64,000 bases of DNA from Agromyces aurantiacus (GTDB taxonomy: Bacteria > Actinomycetota > Actinomycetes > Actinomycetales > Microbacteriaceae): assembly GCF_016907355.1 (NCBI RefSeq), contig NZ_JAFBBW010000001.1, forward strand, positions 1,674,001-1,738,000, in the 5' to 3' direction. Shown here piece after piece: positions 8,892 to 19,254 of this stretch. Position 1 is the stretch's first letter. Each line of letters starts with the position of its first letter. The notes beneath the pieces are model-generated. The model was not told where the DNA came from. It saw only the letters and a list, made by a program, of their open reading frames with translations, and ran no database searches. The position numbers were made by a program, and so were the translations under genes.

Positions 8892-8950
8892 GCGGTCGTG
8901 CCGTCCATCCCGCGCACGAGCACCCGGCCGGAGCGCGTACTGTAGTCGGG

Positions 8951-8973
8951 CGGCGCGCACCCCCGGCGCGCCG
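8951..8973 (+). other. Hairpin between promoter region and start of the DarT-like gene
   Basis: CGGCGCGC/GCGCGCCG stem (8 bp) with a 7-nt loop. It lies 59 nt after the PH-gene stop and before the GAGAAAGG ribosome site of the next gene, so it could be a terminator or a leader structure. A TACTGT box sits just upstream at 8938-8943. Confidence 0.4.
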
Positions 8974-8993
8974 GGCGAGAAAGGCACCACCAC

Positions 8994-9851
8994 TTGGGCG
9001 AGGAATGCATCCACGGCTTCGACGAGGGTCTCTGCGCGATCTGCTCCCCGCCGCCTGAGCCCGAGACGCCCGCCCGCGCCCCGCGCACGCGCGCGACCCG
9101 GCCGGCGGGGATCGGGACGGCGGCCACGCGACCGGGCCAGGGCCGGGCACCGCGCACTGCGTCATCCGCTCGCGCCGGCCGCGTCGCCGGTGCCTCGGCG
9201 CCGCCCGTCGACGCGGGCGCCACGCGCCTGTACCACCTGACGCACATCGAGAACCTCGGCCGGATCCTCGGCGCGGGCGCGATCCTCGCCGACGCGGGCG
9301 ACCCGCCGGCCGCGCCGGCCGTCGACCTCGCGGCGCCCGCGGCCCGCGCCTACCGTCGCACGGCGACCGTCGGCGACACGGGTGCCCATGTCGCCGAGTT
9401 CGTGCCGTTCCTGCTCTCGACCGACGCGCACGTCTGGGATGCGATCCGCACGGGCACGCCCGACCCGCGCCTGTCCGAGGAGGCCGTGCGCCGCCCCGCG
9501 GCCGACCACGTGCTGCTCGTGACCTCGATCGCGGCCGCCGCCGGCGCCCGCCTGCGCACCCCCGGCGAGGTCGCGGTCAGCGAGACGGATGCCGCGATCG
9601 GCGGAGCCTCGTTCGCGGCGACGTGGCCCGAGGCCGAGCGGGCGATCGTGCGCCTGACGCTCGCCGACGAGGGCGCCGGGATGCGCGCGGCCGAGGTGCT
9701 CGTGCACGGCAGCGTCCCGCTCGAGCGCGTCGCCCTGATCGCGGTGGCCAACGACCGCGTCCGCGATCGCGTGCGTGCGGCGCTCCAGGCGGTCGGCGCC
9801 AAGGTGCGCGTCGCGGTCTACCCGCCCTGGTTCCTCGGCGGAGGCGAGTAG
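8994..9851 (+). CDS. DarT-like (DUF4433) ADP-ribosyltransferase with N-terminal zinc-knuckle motif
   Basis: 285 aa from a TTG start with GAGAAAGG upstream. Residues 1-17 hold a Cys/His pattern (C5, H7, C14, C17 in CIHGFDEGLCAIC) that could bind zinc; a Pro/Arg-rich linker follows to about 75. The rest matches the DarT fold: RLYHLTHIENLGRIL (about 78-91), AEFVPFLLSTD (134-144), and RAAEVLVHGSVPLERV (231-246), whose E234 aligns with the catalytic glutamate of DarT. DarT enzymes ADP-ribosylate thymidine in single-stranded DNA and are normally paired with the DarG antitoxin. No macrodomain gene lies on either side here, so this may be a stand-alone enzyme. Its 3' end overlaps the convergent GtrA gene by 34 nt. 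Confidence 0.72.
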   Translation: MGEECIHGFDEGLCAICSPPPEPETPARAPRTRATRPAGIGTAATRPGQGRAPRTASSARAGRVAGASAPPVDAGATRLYHLTHIENLGRILGAGAILADAGDPPAAPAVDLAAPAARAYRRTATVGDTGAHVAEFVPFLLSTDAHVWDAIRTGTPDPRLSEEAVRRPAADHVLLVTSIAAAAGARLRTPGEVAVSETDAAIGGASFAATWPEAERAIVRLTLADEGAGMRAAEVLVHGSVPLERVALIAVANDRVRDRVRAALQAVGAKVRVAVYPPWFLGGGE

Positions 9852-10438
9852 CCCGGACCCCGGTCCTCGAGCGGCGCGGAGTCGAGCGGCGCGTCCTCGG
9901 ACGATCGCTCGAACGGGGGCTCCTCGAAGAGCGCGCGCTGCGCCTCCTCGACGCGAGCGCGGTTCGAGAGCCCGTCGGAGCGGTGCTGGCCGAACACCCA
10001 GTACCGGTAGAGCAGGAACCGGAACGCCGTGCCGAGCGCGAGCCCGATCACGTTCGTCGAGATGTTGTCGGCGAGCAGGCTCGTCAGGCCCAGCAGGTGG
10101 TGGCTGATCCACAGGCACAGCAGCGCGATCGCCATGCCGCCCAGCGACACGATCGCGTACTCGGCGAACTCGCGCAGGGCGTGCCGCCGGCGGTGGCGGC
10201 GGAAGGTCCAGTACCGATTGCCGAGCCAGTTGAACACGATCGCGACGCTCGTCGAGATCGTCTTCGCGCCGATCGCCGACTGCGCCCACGTGCCCTCGCC
10301 GAGGAGGCCGACGCGCAGCGCATTGAAGAGCGCGATGTCGATCACGAAGCCGATGAGTCCCACCACGCCGAACTTCACGAGGTAGGCGAGGAACCCGTGC
10401 CACGCCCGCGACGCGAGTGATCGGAGCGTGTCGGGCAC
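9818..10438 (-). CDS. GtrA-family membrane protein
   Basis: 206 aa with four hydrophobic helices. Family features are the N-terminal FGVVGLIGFVIDIALFNALR segment, FNWLGNRYWTFRRH after helix two, and the matching late motif RFLLYRYWVFGQH. GtrA proteins are proposed flippases for polyprenyl-phosphate sugars used in surface glycan decoration. A charged tail of about 55 residues follows the last helix. GTG 10438 is chosen because the GtrA domain starts right after it. The gene's end runs 34 nt into the end of the convergent DarT-like gene. Confidence 0.85.
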   Translation of the reverse strand: MPDTLRSLASRAWHGFLAYLVKFGVVGLIGFVIDIALFNALRVGLLGEGTWAQSAIGAKTISTSVAIVFNWLGNRYWTFRRHRRRHALREFAEYAIVSLGGMAIALLCLWISHHLLGLTSLLADNISTNVIGLALGTAFRFLLYRYWVFGQHRSDGLSNRARVEEAQRALFEEPPFERSSEDAPLDSAPLEDRGPGYSPPPRNQGG

Positions 10439-10466
10439 CCCCCGATCCTCGCACACGGCCGCGCCG

Positions 10467-10472
10467 TAGACT
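10467..10472 (+). promoter_or_regulatory. -10 box TAGACT for purK
   Basis: TAGACT in the 82-bp divergent gap between gtrA and purK. Transcription at about 10479 would give a leader of about 42 nt to GTG 10521 and would exclude the in-frame GTG at 10476. Confidence 0.45.
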
Positions 10473-10520
10473 GGGGTGTCGCGGCGCACGGGGCGCAGCG
10501 GGAACGGACGGTTCGGACCG

Positions 10521-11651
10521 GTGCGAGTCGGAGTGATCGGTGCAGGGCAGCTCGCCCGGATGATGATCCCCGCGGCGCTCGAGCTCGGGGTCGAGCTCCG
10601 CGTGCTCGCGGAGGGCGAGGGCATGGCCGCGGCGCTCGCGGCCGAGCGCGTCGGCGACTACACCGACGCCGAGACCGTGCTCGCGTTCGCGCGCCAGGTC
10701 GACGTGGTCACCTTCGACCACGAGCACGTCCCGCAGGACGTGCTGCGTGCCCTGGTCGACGCCGGGGTCCCCGTGCGGCCCGGCCCCGATGCGCTGCGCT
10801 ACGCGCAGGACAAGCTCCTCATGCGCGCCCGGCTCGACGAGCTCGGCCTGCCGGTGCCCGAGTGGGGGCGCGTGGCCACGCCCGACGAGCTCGACGCGTT
10901 CATCGCCGACCACGGCGGCGCCGCGGTCGTGAAGACCCCGCGTGGCGGGTACGACGGCAAGGGCGTGCGGGTCGTGCGCGGCTCCGGCGAGGTCGCCGAG
11001 TGGTTCGTCGCCGCAGGCGAGGACGGCCGCGAGGGCGCCCTCCTGGTCGAGGAGCTGGTGGACTTCCGCCGCGAGCTCGCACAGCTCGTCGCGCGCCGGC
11101 CGTCGGGCGAGGTCGCGGCCTGGCCGCTCGTCGAGACGGTCCAGGTGAACGGCGTGTGCAGCGAGGTCATCGCGCCGGCACCCCGGTCGGCGGGCCGGCT
11201 CGCCGACGTGGCGGCCGACGTCGCGATCTCGGTCGCCGAGGGCCTCGGGGTCACGGGCGTCCTCGCGGTCGAGATGTTCGAGACCACCGACGACCGCGTG
11301 CTCGTGAACGAGCTCGCGATGCGCCCGCACAACTCCGGCCACTGGACCATGGACGGCTGCACCACCGGGCAGTTCGAGCAGCATCTGCGCGCGGTGCTCG
11401 ACCTCCCGCTCGGGGGCACCGGCTCCCACGACGAGTGGTCCGTGATGGTGAACCTGCTCGGCGGACCGGCCGAGGGCTCCCTCACCGACCGGTACGCCGA
11501 GGCGCTCGCCGGGCACCCCACCGTGAAGGTCCACAACTACGGCAAGGCCCCCCGCCCCGGCCGCAAGGTCGGCCACGTCACCGCGGTCGGGCCCGACCTC
11601 GACGCCGCCGTCTACGAGGCACGCGCCGCGGCGGCGGCCCTCCAGGACTGA
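10521..11651 (+). CDS. purK: 5-(carboxyamino)imidazole ribonucleotide synthase
   Basis: 376 aa. ATP-grasp enzyme converting AIR, ATP and bicarbonate to N5-CAIR in purine synthesis. The N-terminal [15 protein letters not shown] motif, [15 protein letters not shown] phosphate loop, and the metal/substrate segment [17 protein letters not shown] are all intact, as is the C-terminal [17 protein letters not shown] start at GTG 10521 because the motif begins there; the longer frame from 10476 adds non-conserved residues. PurE, the next enzyme of the pathway, follows after 73 nt. Confidence 0.95.
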   Translation: MRVGVIGAGQLARMMIPAALELGVELRVLAEGEGMAAALAAERVGDYTDAETVLAFARQVDVVTFDHEHVPQDVLRALVDAGVPVRPGPDALRYAQDKLLMRARLDELGLPVPEWGRVATPDELDAFIADHGGAAVVKTPRGGYDGKGVRVVRGSGEVAEWFVAAGEDGREGALLVEELVDFRRELAQLVARRPSGEVAAWPLVETVQVNGVCSEVIAPAPRSAGRLADVAADVAISVAEGLGVTGVLAVEMFETTDDRVLVNELAMRPHNSGHWTMDGCTTGQFEQHLRAVLDLPLGGTGSHDEWSVMVNLLGGPAEGSLTDRYAEALAGHPTVKVHNYGKAPRPGRKVGHVTAVGPDLDAAVYEARAAAAALQD

Positions 11652-11711
11652 GACGGCCGCGGGCCCGCGCCCTCGCGGAGCGCCGCTCCGGCATCTTCCA
11701 GTCGGCAGCCC

Positions 11712-11717
11712 TAATAT
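11712..11717 (+). promoter_or_regulatory. -10 box TAATAT for purE (leaderless)
   Basis: TAATAT followed by 7 nt and GTG 11725, with no Shine-Dalgarno sequence. purE probably has its own leaderless transcript in addition to any readthrough from purK. Confidence 0.6.
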
Positions 11718-11724
11718 CGTTCGG

Positions 11725-12231
11725 GTGATCGCAGGCAACCCCACCCCCCTCGTCGGCGTCGTGATGGGCTCCGACTCCGACTGGAACGTGATGCGCGAGG
11801 CATCCGAGCTGCTCGACGAGTTCGGCGTTCCGCACGAGGTCGAGGTGGTGTCGGCGCACCGCACGCCCGAGAAGATGATCGCGTACGGCAAGGCGGCGGC
11901 CGGCCGCGGCATCCGCGTCATCATCGCGGGCGCCGGCGGCGCCGCGCACCTGCCCGGCATGCTCGCCTCAGTCACCATCCTGCCCGTGGTGGGCGTGCCC
12001 GTGCCGCTGTCGCGACTCGACGGGCTCGACTCGCTGCTCTCGATCGTGCAGATGCCCGCCGGCGTGCCCGTCGCGACCGTGTCGATCGGCGGCGCGAAGA
12101 ACGCGGGCCTGATCGCGGTGAAGATCCTGGCCACCTCCGACGATGCGCTGGGCGACGCGCTCGCGCGCTACGCGGAGTCGCTCGCCGCGCTCGTCGAGGA
12201 GAAGAACGAGCGACTGAAGTCCAGCCGATGA
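11725..12231 (+). CDS. purE: N5-carboxyaminoimidazole ribonucleotide mutase
   Basis: 168 aa. Class I PurE, which rearranges N5-CAIR to CAIR. Conserved blocks are [13 protein letters not shown] at the start, [11 protein letters not shown] with the catalytic His, [15 protein letters not shown] and [19 protein letters not shown]. Start at GTG 11725 is supported by the leaderless promoter; the usual PurE motif begins about 12 residues in. Its stop overlaps the ATG of the LCP gene (ATGA). Confidence 0.96.
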   Translation: MIAGNPTPLVGVVMGSDSDWNVMREASELLDEFGVPHEVEVVSAHRTPEKMIAYGKAAAGRGIRVIIAGAGGAAHLPGMLASVTILPVVGVPVPLSRLDGLDSLLSIVQMPAGVPVATVSIGGAKNAGLIAVKILATSDDALGDALARYAESLAALVEEKNERLKSSR

Positions 12232-13589
12232 GCCTCGCCGACAGCCCGATCCGGTACCCGGACACCCGATCCCGCCCGCTCATGACGCGGCGCGGCTGGT
12301 GGCTCGTCTGCCTGAACATCCTCATCCCCGGATCGGCGCAGGTGCTCGCGGGGGATCGGCGCATGGGCCGGTTCGGCCTCGGCGCCACGCTCACCCTGTG
12401 GGTGCTGGCCGCCCTCGCCATCGTACTGTGGTTCGTGTCCCCGGCGGTGCTGTACACGATCGCGTCGAACAGCATCGCACTGTGGGTCATCGCCATCGGC
12501 CTCGTCTTCTACGCCGGACTGTGGCTCGTGCTCACGCTCGACACCCTGCGGCTCGTGCGACTCGTCAAGACCGCGCCGTCGGCCCGCGCCGCGATCGCCG
12601 CGCTCGGCGTCGTCGCGATGGTGCTCGTGTCGGGCACGGCCGCGTACGGCGCGTACGTCGCGACGACGGCGAGCGGCTTCCTCTCGTCGGTGTTCGTGGC
12701 CGGCCCGAGCGAACCGCCGATCGACGGGCGCTACAACTTCCTGCTGCTCGGCGGCGACGCCGGCCCCGATCGCGAGGGCCTCCGCCCCGACAGCATCCGC
12801 GTCGTCAGCGTCGACGCCGAGACGGGGCAGGCGGTCACGATCGGCATGCCCCGTGATCTCGCGAACGCGCCGTTCGACGAGACGTCGCCGCTGCGCCAGA
12901 CCTACCCGGACGGCTACGGCACCGACGGCGTCTGCGACGTCGACGTCTGCCAGCTCAACTCCATCTACACCGAGGTCGAGCTGAAGAGCCCCGACCTCTA
13001 CCCCGACGCCGTCGCCGAGGGCAGCGAGCCCGGCATCGAGGCCATGCGCGACGCGGCCGAGGGCATCACGGGCCTGCAGATCCAGTACTACGTGCTGATC
13101 GACATGGCCGGGTTCCAGCAGCTCATCGACGCGCTCGGCGGCGTCACGATCGACGTCCCGCAGGACATCCCGATCCACGCCGACGAGACGTTCACCACCG
13201 TGGCCGAGTGGATCCCCGCCGGCGAGCAGCACATGGACGGCTACCACGCGCTGTGGTACGCGCGCTCGCGCCACGGCACGAGCGACTACGACCGGATGGC
13301 GCGCCAGCTGCAGCTGCAGGAGGCCATGCTCGCCCAGTTCAACCCCGCGAACGTGCTCTCGAAGTTCCAGGATGTCGCGGCCGCCGGATCGCAGGTGGTC
13401 AAGACCGACGTGCCGCAGTCGATGCTCGGCTACTTCGTCGACCTGGCCGGAAAATCGAAGAAGCTCCCGATCATCGACGTCGAGCTCGTGCCCGACAACG
13501 GCGTGGACCCGACCGCTCCCGACTACGAGGCCATCCACGCGATGGTGCAGGCGGCCCTGGTGCCGCCGACGCCGGAGCCGACGGGCTGA
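12228..13589 (+). CDS. LytR-CpsA-Psr (LCP) family wall-polymer ligase
   Basis: 453 aa with three hydrophobic segments before about residue 145, then an extracytoplasmic LCP domain. LCP enzymes transfer lipid-linked wall polymers to peptidoglycan. Visible residues: FLLLGGDAG, the [11 protein letters not shown] block, the pyrophosphate-binding arginine in [27 protein letters not shown], and the late arginines in [20 protein letters not shown]. Coupled to purE by ATGA overlap. Given the polysaccharide locus downstream, it is a good candidate for the anchoring step, though the purE-LCP pairing itself does not prove which polymer it handles. Confidence 0.9.
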   Translation: MSLADSPIRYPDTRSRPLMTRRGWWLVCLNILIPGSAQVLAGDRRMGRFGLGATLTLWVLAALAIVLWFVSPAVLYTIASNSIALWVIAIGLVFYAGLWLVLTLDTLRLVRLVKTAPSARAAIAALGVVAMVLVSGTAAYGAYVATTASGFLSSVFVAGPSEPPIDGRYNFLLLGGDAGPDREGLRPDSIRVVSVDAETGQAVTIGMPRDLANAPFDETSPLRQTYPDGYGTDGVCDVDVCQLNSIYTEVELKSPDLYPDAVAEGSEPGIEAMRDAAEGITGLQIQYYVLIDMAGFQQLIDALGGVTIDVPQDIPIHADETFTTVAEWIPAGEQHMDGYHALWYARSRHGTSDYDRMARQLQLQEAMLAQFNPANVLSKFQDVAAAGSQVVKTDVPQSMLGYFVDLAGKSKKLPIIDVELVPDNGVDPTAPDYEAIHAMVQAALVPPTPEPTG

Positions 13590-13610
13590 GGCCGCGGCGG
13601 CCGACCGGGC

Positions 13611-13643
13611 GCGGTCCGGCGGCCGCCCCGGGCGCCGGACCGC
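13611..13643. terminator. Long GC hairpin between convergent LCP and glycosyltransferase genes
   Basis: An 11-bp perfect stem (GCGGTCCGGCG/CGCCGGACCGC) with an 11-nt loop, 21 nt after the LCP stop and 28 nt from the end of the convergent gene. Symmetric, so it can serve both strands; no T tract. Confidence 0.6.
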
Positions 13644-13671
13644 CCGACCGACGCGCCGCGCCCGGGCGCGG

Positions 13672-14808
13672 TCAGAGGTCGGCGTGCAGGTGCCAGACGC
13701 GCTCGGCGGAGTCGCGCCAGCTGTACGCGCGGGCGCGGTCGCTGCCGGCGATCGCGAGCCGCTCGGCGAGCGCGCGGTCCTCGACCACGCGCGTGATCGC
13801 CGCCGCGAGGCGGTCGACGAAGCCATCCCCCACGCCGACGGGCACCGCGAGGCCCGATCCGGCCGAGATCTCGACGAACGCGGGCGTCTCGGAGTGGATC
13901 ACGGGGGTGCCCAGGCTGAACGCCTCGATGAGCTCGGTGCCGGACTCGTCGTCGTGGGCCGGCGCGACGTAGGCCGTGGCCGCGGCCAGGACGACCGCCA
14001 GGTCGCGCGGGTCGAGGTCGTCGACCACGCGGAGCCGCCGCGGGTCGACGCCGTACTCCTCCGCCACGGCCGGGAGGTGCTGGTCGCCCCAGCTCTCGGG
14101 CCCGATGACGACGAGCCCGACGTCGGGAACGCCGGGGCGGCCGAGCGCAGCCAGCACGTCGACGAGCCCCTTCCGCGGCTCGAGTGTGCCCGCCACCGCG
14201 ACGTAGGTCGAGGGGAGGCGCAGACGCGCCGCACGCTCGGCGGCGTCGGCCCCGATCACGAGGCCGGCCCGCGGCGCGGTGCCGATCACGCGCACCCGAT
14301 CGCCGAAGTCGGCGATCGACTGCAACCGCTCGGCGAGCGCGTGGGTCGTGACGACCACCGCATCGGCGTGCCGGCGCGCGCGCTTGAGCATGCCCTTCTG
14401 CCAGGCGACCGACGCAGCCGTGAGCGCCTCGGGGTGGGTCCAGGCGAGCACGTCGTGCACGGTCACCACGACCTGGTCGCCCGCCTCCCGGTCGTGCTTG
14501 CGCAGCGGCGCGAAGAGGCTCGTGCCGTGGATCATCCCGCCGCCGGGCGAGGTCGTGAGGTTGAACTGCCACGCCGCCGCGAGCTCGCGCCGCGCGAGCG
14601 ACGACTTGTAGAGCCCGGCCAACCCCGGCACCTCGGCCAGCACGCGGTCGTAGTCGCCGGGCAGCGACGAGGAGACGATGCCCTCGACCTCGCAGCCGCG
14701 CGGCGCGGTCGCCACGAGGGCGCGTGCCAGCTCGCGCGTGTACCGGCCGATCGGCCCGGGTGCGGGCGCGACGATCTGGTCGACGATCAGCCGAAGGGTG
14801 GTGGTCAC
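13672..14808 (-). CDS. GT4-type glycosyltransferase
   Basis: 378 aa, GT-B fold. The C-terminal half has YVAVAGTLEPRKGLVDVLAAL, the donor-binding region, and a late SGTELIEAFSLGTPVIHSETP with the nucleotide-sugar E-x7-E-like pattern. N-terminal half carries the acceptor site (VVVTVHDVLAWTHPEA). Probably adds mannose, rhamnose or similar sugar to the wall glycan; the donor is not readable. Start GTG 14808 has AAAGGAG 5-6 nt upstream. It is separated from rmlD by 100 nt with a possible TAAGGT promoter. Confidence 0.82.
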   Translation of the reverse strand: MTTTLRLIVDQIVAPAPGPIGRYTRELARALVATAPRGCEVEGIVSSSLPGDYDRVLAEVPGLAGLYKSSLARRELAAAWQFNLTTSPGGGMIHGTSLFAPLRKHDREAGDQVVVTVHDVLAWTHPEALTAASVAWQKGMLKRARRHADAVVVTTHALAERLQSIADFGDRVRVIGTAPRAGLVIGADAAERAARLRLPSTYVAVAGTLEPRKGLVDVLAALGRPGVPDVGLVVIGPESWGDQHLPAVAEEYGVDPRRLRVVDDLDPRDLAVVLAAATAYVAPAHDDESGTELIEAFSLGTPVIHSETPAFVEISAGSGLAVPVGVGDGFVDRLAAAITRVVEDRALAERLAIAGSDRARAYSWRDSAERVWHLHADL

Positions 14809-14846
14809 GTCGCTCCTTTCGCAGCGGGCCCCCATCCGATCCGCCC

Positions 14847-14852
14847 ACCTTA
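14847..14852 (-). promoter_or_regulatory. Candidate -10 box TAAGGT upstream of the GT4 gene
   Basis: Minus-strand TAAGGT about 38 nt before the GTG at 14808; transcript would include the AAAGGAG ribosome site. No convincing -35. Confidence 0.3.
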
Positions 14853-14908
14853 GTCGGATCGCAGCGGACACGCGCGCCGCTGTCCACAGCCCGCGGATCG
14901 AGCCGCGG

Positions 14909-15760
14909 TCAGGTCGTCCGGAGGGCGCCGGACCGCACCGCGGAGGAGAGCGCCTCACGCCACGGGCGCATCTCGTGGAGGCCGGCCGTGGCCCACGCGG
15001 CGTGGCCCAGCACCGAGTAGGACGGCCGGGGGGCCGGCCGCACGAACGACGAGCTGTCCGTCGGGGTGATCCGCTCGGGATCCAGCCCGGACTCTTCGAG
15101 CACCGCGCGCGCGAACTCGTACCAGGTCGCCTGCCCCGCGTTCGTGCCGTGGTAGATGCCGGCGGGGGCGTCGGAGCCGAGCAGCGCGACGATCTGGTCG
15201 GCGAGGTCGGCCGTCCAGGTCGGCTGGCCGAGCTGGTCGTCGACCACCGACCAGGTGTCCTTGGTCTTCGCGAGGTTCAGCATCGTCTGCGCGAAGTTGG
15301 GCCCGTGCGCGCCGTACAGCCAGGCGGTGCGGACCACGTAGGTTCCCGACGGGTGCGCCGCGAGCGCCAGTTCCTCGCCGGCCGCCTTCGTGCGGCCGTA
15401 CGCGTTGATCGGGTCGCGGGGCCGGTCCTCGGCGTAGGGCTCGGTCGCGTTCCCGTCGAACACGTAGTCCGTCGAGATCGTGACGAGCCGCGCCCCCGTC
15501 GCGGCGCACGCCGCGGCCAGATTCGCCGGGCCGGTCGCGTTCACGGCGTACGCCTCCTGCTCGTGCGCCTCGGCGTCGTCGACCTTCGTGTAGGCGGCGC
15601 AGTTCACCACGACGTCGTGGCCGCGAACCGCGTCGGCGACGCCCGCGGCATCCGTCACGTCGAGGTCGGCACGCCCGAGCGCGGTGACCTGCCGGCCGGA
15701 CAGCGCCACCTGGAGGTCGCGTCCGAGCATGCCGTTCGCGCCCGTGATCAGCACGCGCAC
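14909..15760 (-). CDS. rmlD: dTDP-4-dehydrorhamnose reductase
   Basis: 283 aa. Last step of dTDP-L-rhamnose synthesis, NAD(P)H-dependent. N-terminal VRVLITGANGMLGRDLQVAL binds the cofactor; STDYVFDG and YGRTKAAGE carry the SDR catalytic Tyr/Lys; GIYHGTNAGQATWYEFA is typical of RmlD. It begins 2 nt after the rmlB stop, so the pair is an operon driven by the rmlB promoter. Start at the GTG right at the dinucleotide-binding motif. Confidence 0.95.
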   Translation of the reverse strand: MRVLITGANGMLGRDLQVALSGRQVTALGRADLDVTDAAGVADAVRGHDVVVNCAAYTKVDDAEAHEQEAYAVNATGPANLAAACAATGARLVTISTDYVFDGNATEPYAEDRPRDPINAYGRTKAAGEELALAAHPSGTYVVRTAWLYGAHGPNFAQTMLNLAKTKDTWSVVDDQLGQPTWTADLADQIVALLGSDAPAGIYHGTNAGQATWYEFARAVLEESGLDPERITPTDSSSFVRPAPRPSYSVLGHAAWATAGLHEMRPWREALSSAVRSGALRTT

Positions 15761-15762
15761 GT

Positions 15763-16773
<1,011 letters not shown>

Positions 16774-16827
16774 CCGAGGCGGCCCGTCGGAGCCGGCCGT
16801 GAGCCCTGCCGAGGAGAGCCCGATTGC

Positions 16828-16833
16828 TAGACT
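16828..16833 (+). promoter_or_regulatory. -10 box TAGACT for rmlC-rmlA (leaderless, extended -10)
   Basis: TGC precedes TAGACT, an extended -10 arrangement, followed by 6 nt and GTG 16840 of rmlC. No Shine-Dalgarno sequence in between. Confidence 0.62.
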
Positions 16834-16839
16834 CGGCCG

Positions 16840-17451
16840 GTGCAGATCCGCGAACTGACGATCCCCGACGCCTACGAGGTGACGCCGAAGCAGTTCGGCG
16901 ACGACCGCGGCGTGTTCCTCGAGTGGTACCGCTTCGATCGCCTGGCCGAGGTGGTCGGGCATCCGCTCGACCTCGCGCAGGCGAACACCTCGGTGTCGAG
17001 ACGTGGCGTCGTGCGCGGGATCCACTTCGCCGACATCCCGCCGAGCCAGGCGAAGTACGTCACCGCGACGCACGGCGCCGTCCTGGATTTCGTCGTCGAC
17101 ATCCGGGTCGGCTCCCCTACCTTCGGGACGTGGGATTCTGTGCTCCTCGACGACGTCGATCGTCGCGCGGTCTACCTGGCGGAGGGCCTCGGGCACTGCT
17201 TCATCGCCCTCACGGACGACGCCACGGTGAGTTACCTCGTCTCATCGACATACCACGCGGAGCGCGAGCACGGCATCCATCCGCTCGACCCCGAGGTCGG
17301 CCTCGTCTTCCCCGAGGCGGCGGGCGAGCCGCTGCTGTCGCCGAAGGACGCCGAGGCGCCGAGCCTCGCCGAGGCCGCGGCATCCGGGCTGCTGCCGACC
17401 TGGGACGCTGCCCGGGCCTACTATGCGTCGTTGAACGAGAAGGGGAACTGA
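16840..17451 (+). CDS. rmlC: dTDP-4-dehydrorhamnose 3,5-epimerase
   Basis: 203 aa, cupin fold. Third step of dTDP-L-rhamnose synthesis. Motifs are [10 protein letters not shown], the catalytic-His block [36 protein letters not shown] and the later [18 protein letters not shown]. Begins at a leaderless GTG. rmlA follows after 4 nt, so rmlC-rmlA form an operon divergent from rmlB-rmlD. Confidence 0.95.
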   Translation: MQIRELTIPDAYEVTPKQFGDDRGVFLEWYRFDRLAEVVGHPLDLAQANTSVSRRGVVRGIHFADIPPSQAKYVTATHGAVLDFVVDIRVGSPTFGTWDSVLLDDVDRRAVYLAEGLGHCFIALTDDATVSYLVSSTYHAEREHGIHPLDPEVGLVFPEAAGEPLLSPKDAEAPSLAEAAASGLLPTWDAARAYYASLNEKGN

Positions 17452-17455
17452 CCCG

Positions 17456-18322
17456 ATGCGGGGCATCATCCTGGCCGGCGGGTCCGGCACGCGGCTCTGG
17501 CCGATCACGAAGGGCATCTCGAAGCAGCTCATGCCCATCTACGACAAGCCCATGATCTACTACCCGCTGTCGACGCTCATGATGGCGGGCATCCGCGAGA
17601 TCCTGATCATCACGACGCCCGAGTACAACGAGCAGTTCCGCGCGCTGCTGGGCGACGGCTCCCAGCTCGGCATCCGCCTCGAGTACGCCGTGCAGCCCTC
17701 GCCCGACGGACTCGCCCAGGCGTTCATCATCGGCGAGGAGTTCATCGGCGGCGAGAGCGTCGCGCTCGTGCTGGGCGACAACATCTTCCACGGCACGGGG
17801 CTCGGCTCGGCGCTGCGCGAGCACACCGACATCGACGGCGCCCTCATCTTCGCGTACCAGGTGAGCGACCCCACGGCCTACGGCGTCGTCGAGTTCGACG
17901 ACGACTTCCGCGCGGTCTCGATCGAGGAGAAGCCGGCGCAGCCCAAGAGCGACTACGCCGTGCCCGGGCTCTACTTCTACGACAACTCGGTCGTCGAGAT
18001 CGCGAAGACGATCGAGCCGAGCGCGCGCGGCGAGCTCGAGATCTCGACGGTGAACGAGCGCTACCTGCAGCAGGGAAAGCTCCACGTGCAGGTGCTCGAC
18101 CGGGGCACCGCCTGGCTCGACACCGGCACGTTCGAGTCCATGATGCAGGCGTCCGAGTACGTCCGCGTCATCGAGGACCGCCAGGGCTTCAAGATCGGCT
18201 GCATCGAGGAGATCGCCTGGCGTGCCGGGTGGATCGACTCCGAGGCGCTGCTCGCGCTCGCGGCGCCGCTCGTCAAGAGCGGGTACGGCGCGTACCTCCG
18301 CCGTCTCGCCGGCACCGTCTGA
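17456..18322 (+). CDS. rmlA: Glucose-1-phosphate thymidylyltransferase
   Basis: 288 aa. Makes dTDP-glucose, the first step to dTDP-L-rhamnose. The nucleotidyltransferase signature [14 protein letters not shown] is at the N terminus with [44 protein letters not shown] and [10 protein letters not shown] follow. Short-form RmlA length. It completes the four-gene rhamnose pathway inside 3.5 kb. Confidence 0.96.
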   Translation: MRGIILAGGSGTRLWPITKGISKQLMPIYDKPMIYYPLSTLMMAGIREILIITTPEYNEQFRALLGDGSQLGIRLEYAVQPSPDGLAQAFIIGEEFIGGESVALVLGDNIFHGTGLGSALREHTDIDGALIFAYQVSDPTAYGVVEFDDDFRAVSIEEKPAQPKSDYAVPGLYFYDNSVVEIAKTIEPSARGELEISTVNERYLQQGKLHVQVLDRGTAWLDTGTFESMMQASEYVRVIEDRQGFKIGCIEEIAWRAGWIDSEALLALAAPLVKSGYGAYLRRLAGTV

Positions 18323-18379
18323 ATTCCGGCACACCGAGCCTGCCGACCCACGCCGTCGGGAGGAGCCAGTCGGGAGCCG

Positions 18380-19246
18380 TCAGCCTGCGCGTCGGACGAC
18401 GACCCACGCGCGCAGTCGCAGGCCCGCCACGAGCGCCCAGCGCAGGGGCGCGAGCAGCGGCGACGCGTACTTGCGGCGGAGGAACCGCTCGGCGCTGCGA
18501 TGGTGCGCGAGCACCATCCGCCTCGACTCCTTCTTGGTGCTGAGGCCGCCGATGTGCGTGACGACCGCATCGGGTTCGTACGCGTTCAGCCACCCGGCCC
18601 GTCCCAGCCGGAGCCCGAGGTCGACGTCCTCGAAATACATGAAGTAGCCCGGATCGAAGCCGCCCACCTCGTCGAACGCGCGTCGCCGGACCAACACGCA
18701 CGCGCCCGACAGCCATCCGACCGAGCGGCGCCGATCGGGCGACTGCGTCTCCGCGCGATACGCGCGGGTCCACGGGTTCGTGGGCCACGGCGTGCCGAGG
18801 AGGGCGTGGCCCACGCCGGTGCGAAGCGACGGGAGGTTGCGGGCCGAGGGATAGGTCGTGCCGTCGGGATTCAGGATGCGCGGCCCGACGGCCCCGGCGG
18901 CCGGCTGCCGGTCGAGCGCGTCGACGAGGACCGCGAGCGCGTCGGCCGACATGGCGACATCCGGGTTGGAGACGAGCACGTACTCGACGCCGGGCGGAAG
19001 GGCGCGCACGGCGGCGTTCACGGCCGCGCCGTATCCCGCGTTCTCGCCGAGCTCGACCAACCGCACCCCTCGCGCGGCCGTCAGCGAGCGCGTCTCGGCG
19101 ACGTCGGCCGAGGCGTTGTCGGCGACGACCACCGAGCCGGGGCGGGTCGAGAGCGCCGCGACCGAATCCAGGAAGGCCGGCAACTGGCCGCCTGAATTGT
19201 AGGAGACGGTCACCACGGCGACGCGGTCGAGGGTGGCGGAGGGCAT
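18380..19246 (-). CDS. GT2 rhamnosyltransferase, WbbL-like
   Basis: 288 aa, GT-A fold. AVVTVSYNSGGQLPAFLDSV, VVVADNASAD, ENAGYGAAVNAAV and the metal-binding region VLVSNPDV are followed by GWLSGACVLVRRRAFDEVGG and YFEDVDLGLRL. This set resembles WbbL, the decaprenyl-diphospho-GlcNAc L-rhamnosyltransferase that makes the linkage unit of actinobacterial wall glycans; given the rml genes alongside, dTDP-rhamnose is the likely donor. Starts 8 nt after a TATGAT box (near-leaderless). Convergent with rmlA. Confidence 0.8.
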   Translation of the reverse strand: MPSATLDRVAVVTVSYNSGGQLPAFLDSVAALSTRPGSVVVADNASADVAETRSLTAARGVRLVELGENAGYGAAVNAAVRALPPGVEYVLVSNPDVAMSADALAVLVDALDRQPAAGAVGPRILNPDGTTYPSARNLPSLRTGVGHALLGTPWPTNPWTRAYRAETQSPDRRRSVGWLSGACVLVRRRAFDEVGGFDPGYFMYFEDVDLGLRLGRAGWLNAYEPDAVVTHIGGLSTKKESRRMVLAHHRSAERFLRRKYASPLLAPLRWALVAGLRLRAWVVVRRAG

Positions 19247-19254
19247 CGCATCCG

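Noticed and set aside
10476-10520. Earlier GTG start for purK
   Set aside because: Lies only 3 nt after the TAGACT box, upstream of the expected transcript start, and adds residues not conserved in PurK.
9162-12134. 990-aa minus-strand frame across DarT-like, gtrA, purK and purE
   Set aside because: Antisense to well-supported enzymes, low-complexity Asp/Arg/His composition, a typical high-GC shadow.
18323-18379. Terminator between rmlA and the WbbL-like gene
   Set aside because: Only a 5-bp stem (CCGAC/GTCGG) is visible, too weak to call.
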